Shown in pieces: positions 1-17,984 of a DNA stretch of 64,000 bases. The translations under genes were made by a program, and so were the position numbers. The DNA comes from Lucifuga dentata (taxonomy: Eukaryota > Chordata > Actinopteri > Ophidiiformes > Bythitidae): assembly GCA_014773175.1 (NCBI GenBank), contig VXCM01000066.1:178348-242347 (forward strand), in the 5' to 3' direction. A model generated the notes under the pieces. It did not search any database, was not told the DNA's origin, and saw only the letters and a program-made list of their open reading frames with translations. Numbering within the stretch: position 1 is the first letter of the stretch; each line of letters opens with the position of its first letter.

Positions 1-2164
1 TGCCATCGTGAAGTCGGGAGACGCAGACACTAAAGGCCTCTGGGAAACCTGTCCCGTGCCGTCTTCAATTTCATCATAGGTGTCTCTGCCAAAAGTTCCC
101 TCTGTGATGCATTCCAAGTCCACATCCTCCTCCTCATCTTCGTCATCGTCTTTACTGCAGCTTCCGCCCTCTCCTTCCGGTGGCTTCTGCTCTTGATGAG
201 TCCAGGGACCTGCCTGCCATTGCAGTCGGCCTGAAGCTGAACAGGAAGTCCCAGGAACTCCTTCAACTGTTGGACAAGCGTAAAGCATGTCTGAGGAGGG
301 GCCACTTCCTCTCGAATCTCTCTGCACTTTTTCTTTCATCATCTCGCCGCTAATTTTCCCTGTGGCTTGTCTGACCTGCTCATTCTCGTTTTCGCCTGGG
401 AAATCTGTTGGAGAAAATAAAAACACAAACTCAGGAGGACAATATCTCAAATCTACATTTGCTTTGGTAATGACAAATTTAAAGTCCTGATACAGAATTT
501 TTTGACAATGTAAATTTTGTTATAACGACAGAAAAAAAAAAAAGCATTTTTGTCACATGTTGGTCTTTAGTGTATTAAATGATTTGTCAATCTGTGACTG
601 ATAGATTCAACTCTTATGTTTTGATTTTTGATGGCGGGGCAACCCTTTAGATTCAGATCACAGATTGTAGCTTGAACGAAAACTATTAAACAATATCAGT
701 GTATGATATTCTCCTTTCTCTTGTTGATTTGCCCTAATTTAACTATAGTATGACTCATTAGACATTCTGGCTTTCTGGATTGGACTGGGCTTATTTATTG
801 GTTGACCTTCTGGTTAGAAGTGAGTGGTTCTTGCAGCTATATGGGATCCATACAATTTATTGCCAGTTACATTGTGGATAATTCAATAACTTTTTCAGAT
901 TTCTGATCTTTGCTTTCTTTGCATGGCATGTCTCTTGTTAAGCAGTACTGCAAACTATCTGATCACTTGTAGATATATTTTTAGATTGTTAAAGTGAAAT
1001 GAGGCTTTAAAATCTTACCAGAGCATCCCACTGATGCAACTCCTTCTTTCTTTTCCACTGCCTGTTCTCCTACTCCTTCATCTGCCTCAATCTCTCGCTT
1101 CTCATTTTTCCTCTTCTCAAGGATCTCATCACTGTTCCCACTCTCTTTATTCCTATCAAGTGGTCTATCAGTACTTGCAGGTGCACCCCGCTGTTGAAAT
1201 TTGACTTTGTGCTTTAATCCCTCACCACCAGGAAACCCCCCATGGTGCCTGCTATTGTGACCAGTTCCATCATGACCAAAGTGATTAGCTTTGGGATGGC
1301 TGGATACCCATGCCTCTTCACAGCTGGAGTTATCACTCTCCCCATAGCCAGGGAGGGTGTCTAGTTGAGAGTCGGCTAAGTTCTGGGCTGATGAGGGTCT
1401 TAGACGCCCCCATCTAGGGAATTGCTGAGGTCTTCTCCAGGTAGCCAAGGGAGGAAGGGCATCAGGCCTCCTTTCCTTCCTTTTTCCTTCCCTCTCTAAA
1501 TATAAGCAATCAGTGCTGCTTGGGGATTGCTGTCGAGAAGCAGTCCCGGGGTGAGTTGCAGCAGCCTCTCCAGGGATGACATCTGGTGGTGGCCGGGGCC
1601 TCTTCAGGATCTCAGTGCACTTATCCACAATGTGCCACATCTGGAGGAAACTGGCCACGGTGACGTAGTTAACAATGTCATCATGCACAATACTCAGCTG
1701 GCCAGTGTAAGCAGAACTCAGGACACTCTCAAAGGCCACTGGGTCCATAACTGAGGGCAAGGAAACAGTTGTAACGTTCTTCAGTAGCACCTATTGAGGG
1801 ATGAGAACAAAGACATTTATTGAGTTTTGAGCATTTGGACAGAATGTGGTATGAGTGATACAGTATAAACTGGTGCAAAACAGCAATACCTTATCACAAT
1901 AAAAAGATCATATGGGTGTGCAACACATTGGTATATAATATGTATATAATGGCATACCTGGTCATGGAAATATGGTGAGGATGCAGCAAGTACACAGCGG
2001 TGAGCCCTGAACACTTGACCTTGCACCTGGATGGAGAGGTCGCACAACCTGCCCTCCTCACGCTGCCGGTTAAGGTTATCCAAAACAGCAGCACGGGCAC
2101 CGGGGAAACACACCTGGACAGTCACACCAGCTGGAGCAGCAGGGGCACTGCAGGCCTGATCCAT
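1..2164 (-). CDS. zbtb22: BTB/POZ zinc-finger protein, ZBTB22-like (partial, 3' end off window)
   Basis: Likely nuclear transcription regulator. Visible coding exons, all minus strand: 2164-1958, 1790-1019 and 404-1 (cut by the window edge), with GT/AG borders and consistent phase, giving 461 codons. Start is the ATG at 2164, just after a plausible acceptor at about 2180, so a noncoding first exon probably lies upstream. Residues about 35-135 form a BTB domain ([20 protein letters not shown], then LPSVMDP and [10 protein letters not shown]), the dimerisation and corepressor-binding module. This matches remembered ZBTB22 better than ZBTB9 or ZBTB12. Then comes a long charged, low-complexity linker and an acidic run near residues 412-422. 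The C2H2 zinc fingers expected at the C terminus are not in the window, so DNA binding cannot be judged. Family is certain from the BTB domain; the ZBTB22 assignment is probable. Confidence 0.8.
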
Positions 2165-3858
2165 GATCACTCCAAACTGCAGAACAAATCGTTGCAAAGT
2201 GCATTATAAGGACAGATCATTTTAAAACATTGTCTTTTGCAAATTACCTCTTGTTTAAAATGTGCTGATGACAGCTGTGTCCTATTTGCAATGTACAGAC
2301 TGCTAAAAAACTTTACTTTCCATGCGAATCAGATGGCCAGCTTCCACCTGAAGCTACTATCCATGCATAATGTTAGCTTTCTTAAGCATCACTCATAAAC
2401 ACGGCCTGTCATAAACTGTAAGCATTATAAAATATATCTGACTTTGGCTGCCTTTCTACATAATCACTGCTGTGTCTTTGTGTGACCGTTTTAATCCATA
2501 ACTCGAAGGTTCTTAGCGGTGAGTAAGCTGCCTAGCATACTACCCTAGTAGCTAGCATTACACTCTAGCTAACATTAGCATACTTTAACCCTCTGGCTAA
2601 CACAAACCTACGCACTTCTACAAGTCATAGCGTTAGCTAGCAAGCTGATAGCGTAGTTACTTTACCTTTGTTATGGTTGTATGCCAAGTGCTTACTGTAA
2701 TTTGCAACAATGTCACTGACTGTTTTCAATACAAGCTTATTATTCACGAATACCGTATACGACAGGCCATCGCTTCGTTTGCGTAAAAAAAAAAGAAAGC
2801 TAGCAAAGGCTAAGCATCCAGCTTGCCGTAGGCGCAGCTAATGCTAACTAGTTGACAGCATTAGCATCCTCAGTGGGTGGGTGTTTGGTGTTAAATTTGG
2901 ATGAAATCATTAAATTGCTTTATATTCGCCACAAGACCAACAGTGTTACTGTGGCAGTTATACAGTAGTCTTACAAAAGTTTATTACACACTATGAGCAC
3001 GTCTGAATTATTAATACGGTTTTATCAACAGAAACATGTCATCGTGAATTAGATCGCCCCGCCCCTCTGGAGTTAAATTAAAGGGCTAGTTCGCTAATAT
3101 TAGTGCATCAAAACCTCTTTGTACCAAAACAGTTAAAGTTCTTTTTTTAAATCTCTAAACTCTTTGCAGGCAAGGGGAGACTAATGCAGCAGTTTGCAGG
3201 TTGACGAAGCTGCTATATAAATGAGTCTTCTGAACAGAAGCTAAAGCAGCGGATACATCCATCCAAACCCTGAGGAGCTGCTGAGAGGTTTTACCGCAGT
3301 GCATCTGCAGCCTCTGAACCGAAGACCAGAGGTGCCGCTGCTGCGTAGGGAAAAGAGGGATATTCCGCTAACTGCGAACAGGACGTTTATATATCCACGT
3401 TTATTTTATTTTTTATTTTTGGCTGATTCCAGACGTTTATGTACTTTTGTACGCTCACGTTGTTTTATCTGCAATGCCAGCACGGCTGAAACGTCGAGCC
3501 TACGAGCCTGGGGTCATTAGATAGGTGAAATTATATATATATCCACATCCAGCTGCCATCGCAGGAGAGGACAGATTATATTTTTACCGAAGAGGAGAGG
3601 AGGCCTCATTCAGGACAGTAGGCTTTGATTAAGCATAATTAGATTACCTGTAATAAATATCGGTAGCGTATAGCCTGTGAAAAGTAGCCATTTGATTTTT
3701 TGTTTTTATTAGAGCATGCAAATAACCATATATGCAGTGGCATGTGCGTAAATGTTGAATTTCAGTAAGTAGCTGCATTCATACTGGCGTGAAGATTATA
3801 TAAACACCTATGAGAGTATAAAACAACCTTGTGCACCCTGCCTTTGTCTGTTATTTGC

Positions 3859-3902
<44 letters not shown>

Positions 3903-4618
3903 CCAGTGTTTGTGTTGAGCATGTGGCCCAAGCAGGTCTAATGATTGTTCAGAGCATTTGATATTAGGACCTCAGGGAAAAGATAATCAAATCTCAGGGT
4001 GCAGATCTGGGGAACACTGTGACTCACAGACATCTATAGTGTTTCATTTGCTGCTTGATAATTAAAAGCAAAAAGCCCAGCACTTAAATGTATTAATTTA
4101 GCAGAGATCAGTTGTGGGCTGTCTCAAAGCAGTAATAATCTGTTAATGTGGCAATAAAATTTGTAACCAATACAAAACTATTGCTGGCTTGAGCCAAAGA
4201 AAAAAAAAACAAATTTGTGGTATAAGTGAGGCATATAGATAGACATATTTAGCACTTTACAATGCATGTTTAGCTTGACTACTGATAAACTGCTTGATGT
4301 ATACAGAAAATTCTAGCTTGCACTTTACTGTCCATTCACTTTTAAAATTTAACGGTACATAAACTCTAGTAGCAAGATTTAAAAAAAAAAAAAAACCACA
4401 ACTATACATTTGTATATTACTAGCATATAAGTATACATTTGATTATTACTAACGTGGAGAAGGTCAGTTTATAAGTGTGTGACAAGGGTAATTTAAAGTG
4501 CTGAGCAAAAACTTTTTGAGCTCCAGACTAGGACTGTAACACACCAGAGCTGGTGTTAGAGATTGTACTTTTTGAGATCCCTTCATCCAGTAAATCAGTC
4601 CCACGAACATCTCCTGAC
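2165..4618. other. Divergent intergenic region between zbtb22-like and scn1b
   Basis: The two flanking genes point away from each other, so both promoters should lie here. A TATATAAA-like box sits at about 3212-3219 and could serve a plus-strand transcript. An AG dinucleotide microsatellite covers about 3866-3901, and short A runs occur near 4200 and 4380. Noncoding 5' exons are likely but I cannot place them. No open frame here looks like a real protein. Confidence 0.5.
3866..3901. repeat. (AG)n microsatellite
   Basis: About 17 uninterrupted AG units between the zbtb22-like gene and scn1b. Confidence 0.95.
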
Positions 4619-9791
<5,173 letters not shown>

Positions 9792-11300
9792 CACAGGTAC
9801 AGTACGTAACAGCATCATTCCACAATGAAATACTTTATAAAAATCCCATTTCTTCTCTGAAAACAGTTAAAGGACCATACCAGCCATTTTGCACGTTTGA
9901 ACCTAATATATTCAATTTTCATACACGTTACGTTACTGACAATCATTTCCCAAAAGATAAAACCAGCTTTCCTGATATTTTGCAAAATCTCTTAATCTTT
10001 CAAAATCAAATATTCAAGTGATACAATCACCTTAAAAATCAATGTTTCACCTGCTAATAGTTACGCAAAATTATGAAGTCACAGTCGTTTAAATTTTTCC
10101 ATAGACATAGGTTTTCTTTTGGGACTATATTCACCACACTTCTGTGGTGAAGTTATGAAATGTGACTTGAATCCTTCCCACGACCTTCTTGCTGCGAGTG
10201 GGTAGACTCAGATGTTCTGGGTCGTGGGTAGACTCAAATATTCTAATATTTGTTTCTCCCATTGTGTGTTTTGAGTAAACTCAGACAACTAAGATTTAAT
10301 TATTTGCTGTATTTGTCACAAGAAACAGTTTTTTAAATTCATCTAATTGTCCTTCATGGGATAAATATGCCTGTTTTTTTCAGTGAGAGTTGTGTATTAC
10401 TTTTAAAGAAATTGACAAAAAATATTGAAAAATACCGTATCTCCCAATGATAAGGAACCATTTTTTAAAAATTCCCTGATCAGGATCTGGATTGGCACCA
10501 ACATTTTTACACTCAATTTTGTCAAAATCTGTTTAGAACTTTTTGAATAATTCTGCTAACAGTTAAACAAAGGAATGGACATAGGCAGAAACACAATATC
10601 TTGGCGGAAGTAATTATTATATTTTTCAAAGAATATCAGGTAAACTGAGTCCCGGGTCGACAATTTTTGATATGTTTTCTGATTTCCTGTTGTTTTTCAG
10701 ATTGCACTGGAATGTAGTAAACCACAGTTTCTTGTTTTTAAAAGATGTCATAAAGTTGATAATGTGCTTTTTCTTCTCCTCCTCCTCAGGCTTCATCCAC
10801 GGACAGAACATTCTCCATCCTTTTGAACTGCATGAAGACAACTTGAAAATAGCCTCTCCAGTACTCAACGACCTTTTCCCCATTCACCCATGGATATGAC
10901 GTTAAAAGACCGCATGGTACCAGCACTGTATATAGTAAAACTGTGTGCAACAGCATGTTCTGCACTCATGTTAGAAATCATTATGCATCAACGAGCCACA
11001 TTGTTGAAAACATAATGTACATACAGTATTTCTATAAGTATATGTAGTAATACATTTATATAAAATATAAGTGGTACTACAGGAGTCTGACTCTTTTGAA
11101 GTTAATTGTGAAAGAGAAGCTTTTTACTAAGTCATCACCACCTAATGTATGAATAAAGAAAAACAAAACACGTACAGTGAAAGTATTTATGATATAGAAT
11201 GTGATGGACTATGATACTGTATTTCCAGTTTAATTAGTCTTGCTAGTTGTACATTCAATGATGTTAAGATGTACTAATAAAAACCGAGAAAATACATGAA
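9792..11300 (+). other. scn1b: scn1b 3' UTR with a 3'UTR intron and poly(A) signals
   Basis: Five bases after the TAG stop, CACAG is followed by GTACAG, a possible donor at 9797. A pyrimidine-rich tract and CTCAG acceptor lie at 10780-10789, so a noncoding last exon from 10790 is likely. AATAAA occurs at 11152-11157 and 11276-11281. The putative intron contains a half copy of the inverted-repeat element (9867 to about 10135). Confidence 0.5.
9867..10135. mobile_element. Partial TTAAAGGACC element, left half (copy 2)
   Basis: It begins TTAAAGGACCATACC and follows the left half of the element through the GGGACTATATTC motif, then ends. The right terminus is missing. Confidence 0.8.
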
Positions 11301-11384
11301 GAGATCATGTTTTGATGTCACTAACACACATCTACAGGAATTTTGCATTGATTTGACTGATTTTAATATTTTAGAAGCTTTAGA

Positions 11385-11690
11385 TAGCCATACTGATTTT
11401 GCATATTTGAGCCTAACAAACTAATAAACCCGACCCACATACACACTTCGTTATTACCAATCATTTTCCAAAGCATAAAACCGTTTTTTAATTTTCTTGT
11501 TATTTTTGCCAAATCTCCTAATCTTTCAAAATCAAATGTTCAGGTGATACACCCACCTTAAAATGTCATGTTTTGCCTGCTAATACACAGGATTGTAGAA
11601 GGCACCTTTTAATTTATCAGCTAGAGCACCTTCTCCTGGGACTATATTTCAATTCTAATATTTGCTTCTCCAGTAGTATGTTTTGAATTG
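11385..11690. mobile_element. Degraded TTAAAGGACC element, second subfamily (copy 3)
   Basis: It carries CATACTGATTTTGCAT, TTTGAGCCTAA, the CTAATCTTTCAAAATCAAAT block and GGGACTATAT in the same order as the other copies. The first bases of the terminus are lost. Confidence 0.65.
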
Positions 11691-12373
11691 ATAGTGGCAA
11701 GTGCTTTTACATCAAGAGAGCTAATGGAGCTCCTTATAATATGTTAAAGATCCTTATAGGGCAGATCAGCAGCAATTAGGTCGCCACCATTAGACTGAAT
11801 GAGAATCAGTTGGCAGGTGAATGCATAGCTTTAAATGCCTAGTTGAGAAACTCACACTCCTTTTGCCAGCAGAAAGCCAGGAGCTTTTCCATCAGTTGTT
11901 TGTCTGCGTAATGTAAGTTTGTTCCTTTTAATTTAACATTAATGGATCATTTATTTCAATAATATAATTGGTTGTAATTTTTTTAATTATGATGAACTGT
12001 GATTTACCTTATTAGAGCTGAAGTGAACTTTTATGTATGTTCTTTATTTTCCTTTTTAGAAAACAACCAGACAATACTCCTGTTAATCCTTCCATGTGTG
12101 AGAAATAAATTATTGGCAAGAGAAATCCACTTGTGCTTTGGTGTCTAACACGCACACACACTGTGTTAATTATTTCCGGAACCACCCAAGCCTTCTCCAT
12201 AACTCACATCTTACTGAAGATATTTAATATAATAAATAATTTAATACCACCACCATGAAGTCAGTCGCTCCCGTCAAACCAGATTTAAAGAAAACAGCAA
12301 AACCTCTCATCAGACTCGCTGCTTAAGATTATGCTTAGTGATTCATATCTTCCTGTTTTCCCGCCAACCACGC

Positions 12374-12379
12374 TTTATT
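12374..12379 (-). terminator. naxe: naxe poly(A) signal overlapping the stop codon
   Basis: On the minus strand the end of the gene reads CTGTAATAAAGC: the TAA stop (12380-12378) shares two bases with AATAAA. If used, the 3'UTR would be only some 15-30 nt. I cannot tell whether a more distal signal is used instead; TTTATT also occurs on the plus strand near 12040. Confidence 0.5.
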
Positions 12380-15300
12380 ACAGTTGCAGCACACAGTCAG
12401 TGTCGGGGTACTGAGGCAGGTTCAGCTGGTACTTCCTCTCCAGGACAGGCGGCACAAACCGGCCTCCCAGGAAGTGGTAGCGTCCTCTGAAGAGCAGGGC
12501 TGATTTCTTGGGCGCAGTGAGAGAGATGAGCATGTCGGGCTGGAGTCCTTCTGCGCTGCCGTCCTCCACGTCCCAACCTTTAAAAACAGGAGTCGCATTT
12601 ACGGTGATCTCTCTAGGGACAGTGAATGTGTATAGGAAGTTCACGTCATGTGTTGGTTACAGGAAGACTGTTCTGTTGGTGGAGGAAAGGTCAAAGGGTC
12701 ACTAAAATCAATAAGTCTCTTCCACTTGGGAATGTAAAAATGCATTGGATTTCAAGCCAGTTCAGGTATTGGATTTTGAAATATACAGATCAAATACAGA
12801 TGGAGGTGACCCCTCCCCCCACACAATAATTATCATTCTGCATGTTTTGGGTTGCTGTGTGAAGTGAGGGGCTAACCTGAGGGGATGTCGATGCTCGCTA
12901 TGGGCACTGTGGTTTTCTTCAGCACGTTTAGGATGGATCCAAAAGGCTCCCTCACGGCCCCTTTGAAGCTGAAGCCAAAGATGGCGTCGATCACCAGGTT
13001 GTAAGCCTCGTCGATCACCTTAGCCTGGGAAGACATTTTTATCCATGTTACTAAAAACTGTTTGCATACACAGCGCTGCATGCTGTAAATCATATTAGCT
13101 GTAACAAACATGTTTTAATCTGTACATCTCTTAATCCAGATTATATGTTATCAATTATATAATCTTTGCTGCAGCAATTTCCCAACAGGGTCTATCTTAT
13201 CTATGGCTTATCACTCCAACAGCAAAGCAGAGCTGTAGACTGAAATAACAGCACATACACATTCATGAATACAATATACATGGGGATTTTTAATAATTGA
13301 TTAAACGTCAAACCTCGGGCATCTCAGTCAGGAAGGGGATCTCCATTTTCTCACATTGGGTGGTCAGACCCTGGAACAGCAGTTTGTTCGGCCTCTTCGG
13401 GTACAGAATGGAGGGCTCGTACCCCTGCAAGAAGACACGTAAGAGTAAAAATATTACATAAATATGAAGATTTGTACCCTGTGTGGGGCTATATTCTTCA
13501 CTTTTTAGATTTTAAAATACACATTTTCAGCATGAATGCAACTATGTCTTATGAGATGGCCAAGAAAAATTAGGCATTCTGGGAGAATGAAAAACACGCT
13601 TAGAGAAAGTCAATTTCTTATATTGCATGATTAAAAAAACATCCACACTAAAATCCTGAGCAAAGGTGCAATCTAAAGGTGAGGAAATGAAATAGAAAAT
13701 ATTAGAAAACAATACTTTCACACTGCATTACCATCATGAATTCACTTGACTGACCTCAGATGGTCTTAATTCAAGCCAATTTACCAGCTGAAGTCAAACT
13801 CTTGTCAAATAAACTGAAGGGGCATAAATCCAGCCTGCAGTAAAGTGTCTTTATCTAGTTTCTTTGGTACTGAGATACTGTCATGCAGAGGTTGAGATAC
13901 TCACAAAGAGTTTAAGATGTCTAGCACAGACCAGGCCATCACCTCCGTTGTTACCTGGTCCACAGATCACCAGCAGTGAAGGTCTGGACTTCATCAGAGA
14001 ACTAAGTGGATACGCCTGTGGGAGAGAAGAAGCGTCGGATCAATACAATGCCGCACCACAACTGTTATTACAGCAGGAAAATTTGATTTTCTTTACAGCA
14101 GGAAATGATTTTCGAGTTAAATGGCATCTCACCGCAAATGCTTATTGAGGAATAAACTCAATAAGCAGCAATTAACAGGCAATTATGAAAAGTCTCTGAT
14201 GGTCCTCGATTTCTGCTTAGAATTCATTAAACTGGATAACTTGTCCATGCCCAGAACTCCCCTCACAACCCAGACATGTTATGCTCAGTAGGAACAACTC
14301 ACAAAAAAAACAGAGTGGACACAGGCTCTCTGAGGCACTGCTGGAATCATTTCTCGCTGCTTTTCTATACACTCTAGTAATCTGATTATTGTAATTTAAA
14401 CAGTAATATGGTTAAGAAACATCAATAAATGCATTTCTTTTTTCTTTTCTTTTTTTTTCTTTCTTCTAGGAATATCACAGTTCTATTTGTTAAAGAAACC
14501 TGATTAGTTGGCCATTTGGTCTATGTAACAAAGGACTGCATGCTTTCTTTCTTTTGTTCTCTCTCTCCCCCCCCCCCCCNCACTCCCCACTACAGACAAC
14601 ATTCAGATCCGACCGATCGCGCATGCTCAGTAGAACGGGCACCGTTAGTGCCTTATAAATATAACTGCCCCCTACTGGCCATTATGGGCATAACGGCAGA
14701 GCAAGGATGGGGTATTTTAGTGACTGCACATAGTGAAACTTTGTCTTTTAAGTTGTAATAGTGTGCGTTCATTTACAAGTGAGTATTCTATTATTCAGTT
14801 TTCACTTCTTATTTAATAGTTTATTCACTAAAACAACAGGTTTGGTATTATTATAACACAAATGTTAGAGCTGACATCCTAACCTTTCTGCTGGCCTGTA
14901 TGTTTAAGCTGTAACCTTACATTGTGTCATTGGTAACGTTTTTTATGTTACTTGTCCTTGTACTAATTTCTCAGTTGGAAGTAGTTAGTTAGTACAGAAA
15001 CTATATTGCAGTTGTTGCATTGTAGATTAATGGTCGGACAGTTTAATGTTATAATTTATTGCAACACTCTGTATCTTATTTCTGTTTCTGTCTCTCTGTT
15101 TCAGCACAACATACACATACACATACACTTTCTCACACCTAAACACAAACACACAGTCACCTTATAGTCACACTCATTTATTCACACACAACCTTTATTT
15201 ATAATAAACAATCTGAAAAGAAGTCATCGGAGTTGTGCATTCTTACCAGATGCACCACAGTGGTCACAAACCTTCACCAGCATAGACTTTAGTTATTATC

Positions 15301-15972
15301 TCCACAACAGTCTATATGGTCAATATTTGTTCGAACAGAAACCCAGAAGGCTGACAATGATGTCAGATCATTTTTTGAGAGGGTGGGGGGAATTTGATAA
15401 CTCATCGAACTACACTGAAATTGAATTTTTAGGGTACTACCACATCATCCGCTTGTGTGTTTTTGTGTGTGTGTGTGCTAGGAAAAGATAATCATTTTCA
15501 TTTCAATACCCTGGTCGTACCCTGGTGATGGCTGTGGCACAGCTGAGCCCAGCCAGCTCCATCAGCTGGTCCACGCTGAAGCCATACTCGCTGAAGAGCT
15601 CCTCATCAATGTGCTGGGCCTCCTCCTGCCTGTGGAGCAACTACACGTCACTACAAACAGTTTACACAATGCATATACAGAATGATTGATGACGCAATGT
15701 GACATCACACCTGAAACGTGGAGATGCATTTTAAGTTCTCTGGTATTTAAATATCCATAAGAATCCACAGCTCTCAGGTAATGAAAAATACAACTTTACC
15801 CAAGATATTTGATTGCCTGTGCCATGGTGGAGGCTGGTCTGCTGCTGAAACACTCCTTCTTGTGGTTATTTGCTACAGTGGACAGTGGGCATGTCCTTGT
15901 CTGAGCGAAAACTGCTGCAGCTCGAGAGGACACCAGGAAACTGATCCCAAACAGAGCCCGAACGCTCAACAT
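12378..15972 (-). CDS. naxe: NAD(P)H-hydrate epimerase (AIBP, YjeF_N family)
   Basis: Epimerises damaged S/R-NAD(P)HX so that the dehydratase NAXD can repair it; also known as apoA-I binding protein. Six coding exons on the minus strand: 15972-15800, 15629-15521, 14015-13905, 13424-13314, 13024-12877, 12577-12378. Phases agree and the product is 283 aa (human 288). The start [20 protein letters not shown] looks like a mitochondrial presequence, as in the family. The YjeF_N nucleotide motif GPGNNGGDG is at about residues 113-121; [21 protein letters not shown] and [11 protein letters not shown] follow in family order, and the C terminus [14 protein letters not shown] fits. The first exon is probably noncoding, upstream near 16.8 kb. 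Introns 2 and 3 hold poly-C and CA-rich DNA. Identification is firm. Confidence 0.96.
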
Positions 15973-16189
15973 CCAGATGGATCCAAACTCCTGAAACAGA
16001 GCAGATGAGAGATCTACCAGGAAATGAAGTACTCCCATCACATCAAGCACTCCCAATTCAACTGACTTTTAATGCAACAACTCTCACAAACTAAAGATGT
16101 TACAGTTTTCTGATGCTACTAACTATGAGTATGCTCATGGAGAATAACATAATATTAACAAAAAAAAAATTATGTCTTCATGAAAACCA

Positions 16190-16335
16190 TTTTATTTTAT
16201 TTATGAATAATTTGCCACAACAACACATTCCATATTGCTTTAATTTCCTGCAGAAATTTGCAGAGTAACCTGGCATAACACAAAGGGGCGCTTCTACCAT
16301 CAGAGGTACACATCTTACAGTTTGAGAACCACTAA
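16190..16335. mobile_element. hAT-like MITE remnant
   Basis: It carries ACAGTTTGAGAACCACT, the reverse complement of the AGTGGTTCTCAAACTG end typical of hAT/Charlie-type elements. A related block starting AATAATTTGCCACAA and a CTGCAGA core occur in the other copies (17210-17360 and 22670-22830). Confidence 0.55.
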
Positions 16336-17209
16336 TTTGGAACATGCAGCTCAGTGGAATGAACATCAATTTGTCTACTTACTAAGTGATTTTGCATGCA
16401 GCCAGAAATATCATTACATATCAAAGCTGAAATCATTTATTGAGATAATTATTTTGCCTCTTTCACCAAGCCCTACGTTAATGAACTAAATTAATTCTCT
16501 TTTCATTACAGGTGCAGTAGCACTAGCAATAAACACATAAATTAACACACTCATTGTAGATATGACAAATAGCAACGCTGTTAATTAAAGAAATTACAAG
16601 ACGCTTTGATGTTTAAATAAGATAAAAGTAATCCCAAAGCCAAACCCAACTGGATCCATGAAGTTCAATCCAATCTACAGTTCTTTTTTAAGCTAAGCTA
16701 ACGTTAACAAACACTCTGACCGAGACAAAAGATTAATAACACTCACCAAAAGTTAGCAAGGTGCTTGAAAACAAGCTTTAAATGCACGTTTGCTCTCATA
16801 AATAATACAAACATAAAACTTACAGAAAATAACGTACTTGTAAGGCGATTTCGTGCAAGCAACTAGCACAGCATCTACGGCCCAATGTTATTGCCACTCA
16901 CTTCCTGGTTTCAAAAAATAAAAGCATTGATTTCAAAATAAAAGTCCAGGTGCCGGTGTTTAGCTGTAACACGGAAATTAATAAATACACTGGAGTGTAA
17001 TCTCATTATTAACGCTATATTGTCTAATGTGAAACAAACACAATACAGATCTTTGTCTTTTGTTGTATTGTTTAACAGTAAAATTTCTTTAGTTTCAAAT
17101 GGCTTTGGTGTTTTGGGATTTTATACTCTTGTTCTGTTTATATTTTTACCTGTTCACACTTTCTGTTCTATGCAATGGTAGAACAGAGCAAATAAGGTGT
17201 TCTTAACTT

Positions 17210-17360
17210 ATTCGTGAAAAATTTGCCGCAATAGAATTTCCATTGATTTTAGTTGTTTTGATTTTCTGCAGACATCTCCAGAGTCATATGGCTACCAACA
17301 TGGGGCACTTCAAGTACTGCCAGTGGTACATATCCTAAAATTTGAGAACCACTGCTGTAA
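17210..17360. mobile_element. hAT-like MITE remnant
   Basis: Same order as the preceding remnant: AAATTTGCCGCAAT, a CTGCAGACAT core, GTACATATCCTAAAATTTGAGAACCACTG at the right end in diverged form. No coding capacity. Confidence 0.55.
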
Positions 17361-17447
17361 ATAATTTAGTAATCAGATTACCTCTTTTTAAAATTATTAT
17401 TACTGAACAAGACAAATGAGACAGACTTCTAAAAAATATGAGCCAAG

Positions 17448-17453
17448 TTTATT
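17448..17453 (-). terminator. lmna: lmna poly(A) signal
   Basis: AATAAA on the minus strand about 530 nt after the lmna stop codon, the first good signal at a normal distance. Confidence 0.5.
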
Positions 17454-17984
17454 GATACCAGCAAAAATATACAATTTATGTTTTTTATTTTTATTTTTTC
17501 TTTTTTTTCTTTTTTTTGCCTTGCAGTAAGGTTTGGGTCTATTTACTTTATTTAACCCAAGTGATTCAGTGAAGCATAAAAAAAAATAATTTAATTGTAA
17601 TATGAATACCGTAGCACAACTAAATATCTTATAAACCAGCCACAGTATTATATACCACAGATATCACTTTTTTTTCCTCTATTTTATAGCAAACAATTTT
17701 TAGAGGAAAAAACTACAATCCACTCTCAGTGGATTATAGATGTCAAAGTTTCACAGTGAGGCGATCTCTCACTGAGTGATGAAAGGATGGTGGGATTACC
17801 ATCACCAAAGGTAAAAAAACAAGTAAAAAATGAGCATCTTGATTATCATTTAAAATTGAAGAAAATAATGAATAAGCATGCTTATATACACTATAAAAAA
17901 AAAGCAGTGTAATATTTTATTCCATACTATATCTTGAAAATTATTCAAAAGTATGTGAATGAGTTCCAACGTGGATCCACGGAT

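Larger units (their letters stand above)
15973..17984. other. naxe 5' region and lmna 3' UTR
   Basis: From 15973 to about 16.9 kb should hold the naxe 5'UTR exon and promoter. The probable lmna 3'UTR, about 540 nt on the minus strand, runs from 17984 down to an AATAAA at 17448-17453. Two remnants of a hAT-like repeat with the phrase TTTGAGAACCACT lie at about 16190-16335 and 17210-17360. Confidence 0.5.

Noticed and set aside
3299..3520. Possible small 73-codon protein
   Set aside because: No similarity to a known family, in a promoter-like stretch between divergent genes, and with a biased low-complexity composition.
14516..14760. Coding sequence across the C run at 14567-14580
   Set aside because: It crosses a homopolymer gap inside naxe intron 3, has no domain and is on the opposite strand to the gene.
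15600..15800. Extension of naxe exon 3 upstream into [17 protein letters not shown]...
   Set aside because: This is intron sequence; a good acceptor at 15631-15630 and the conserved [12 protein letters not shown] start define the exon.
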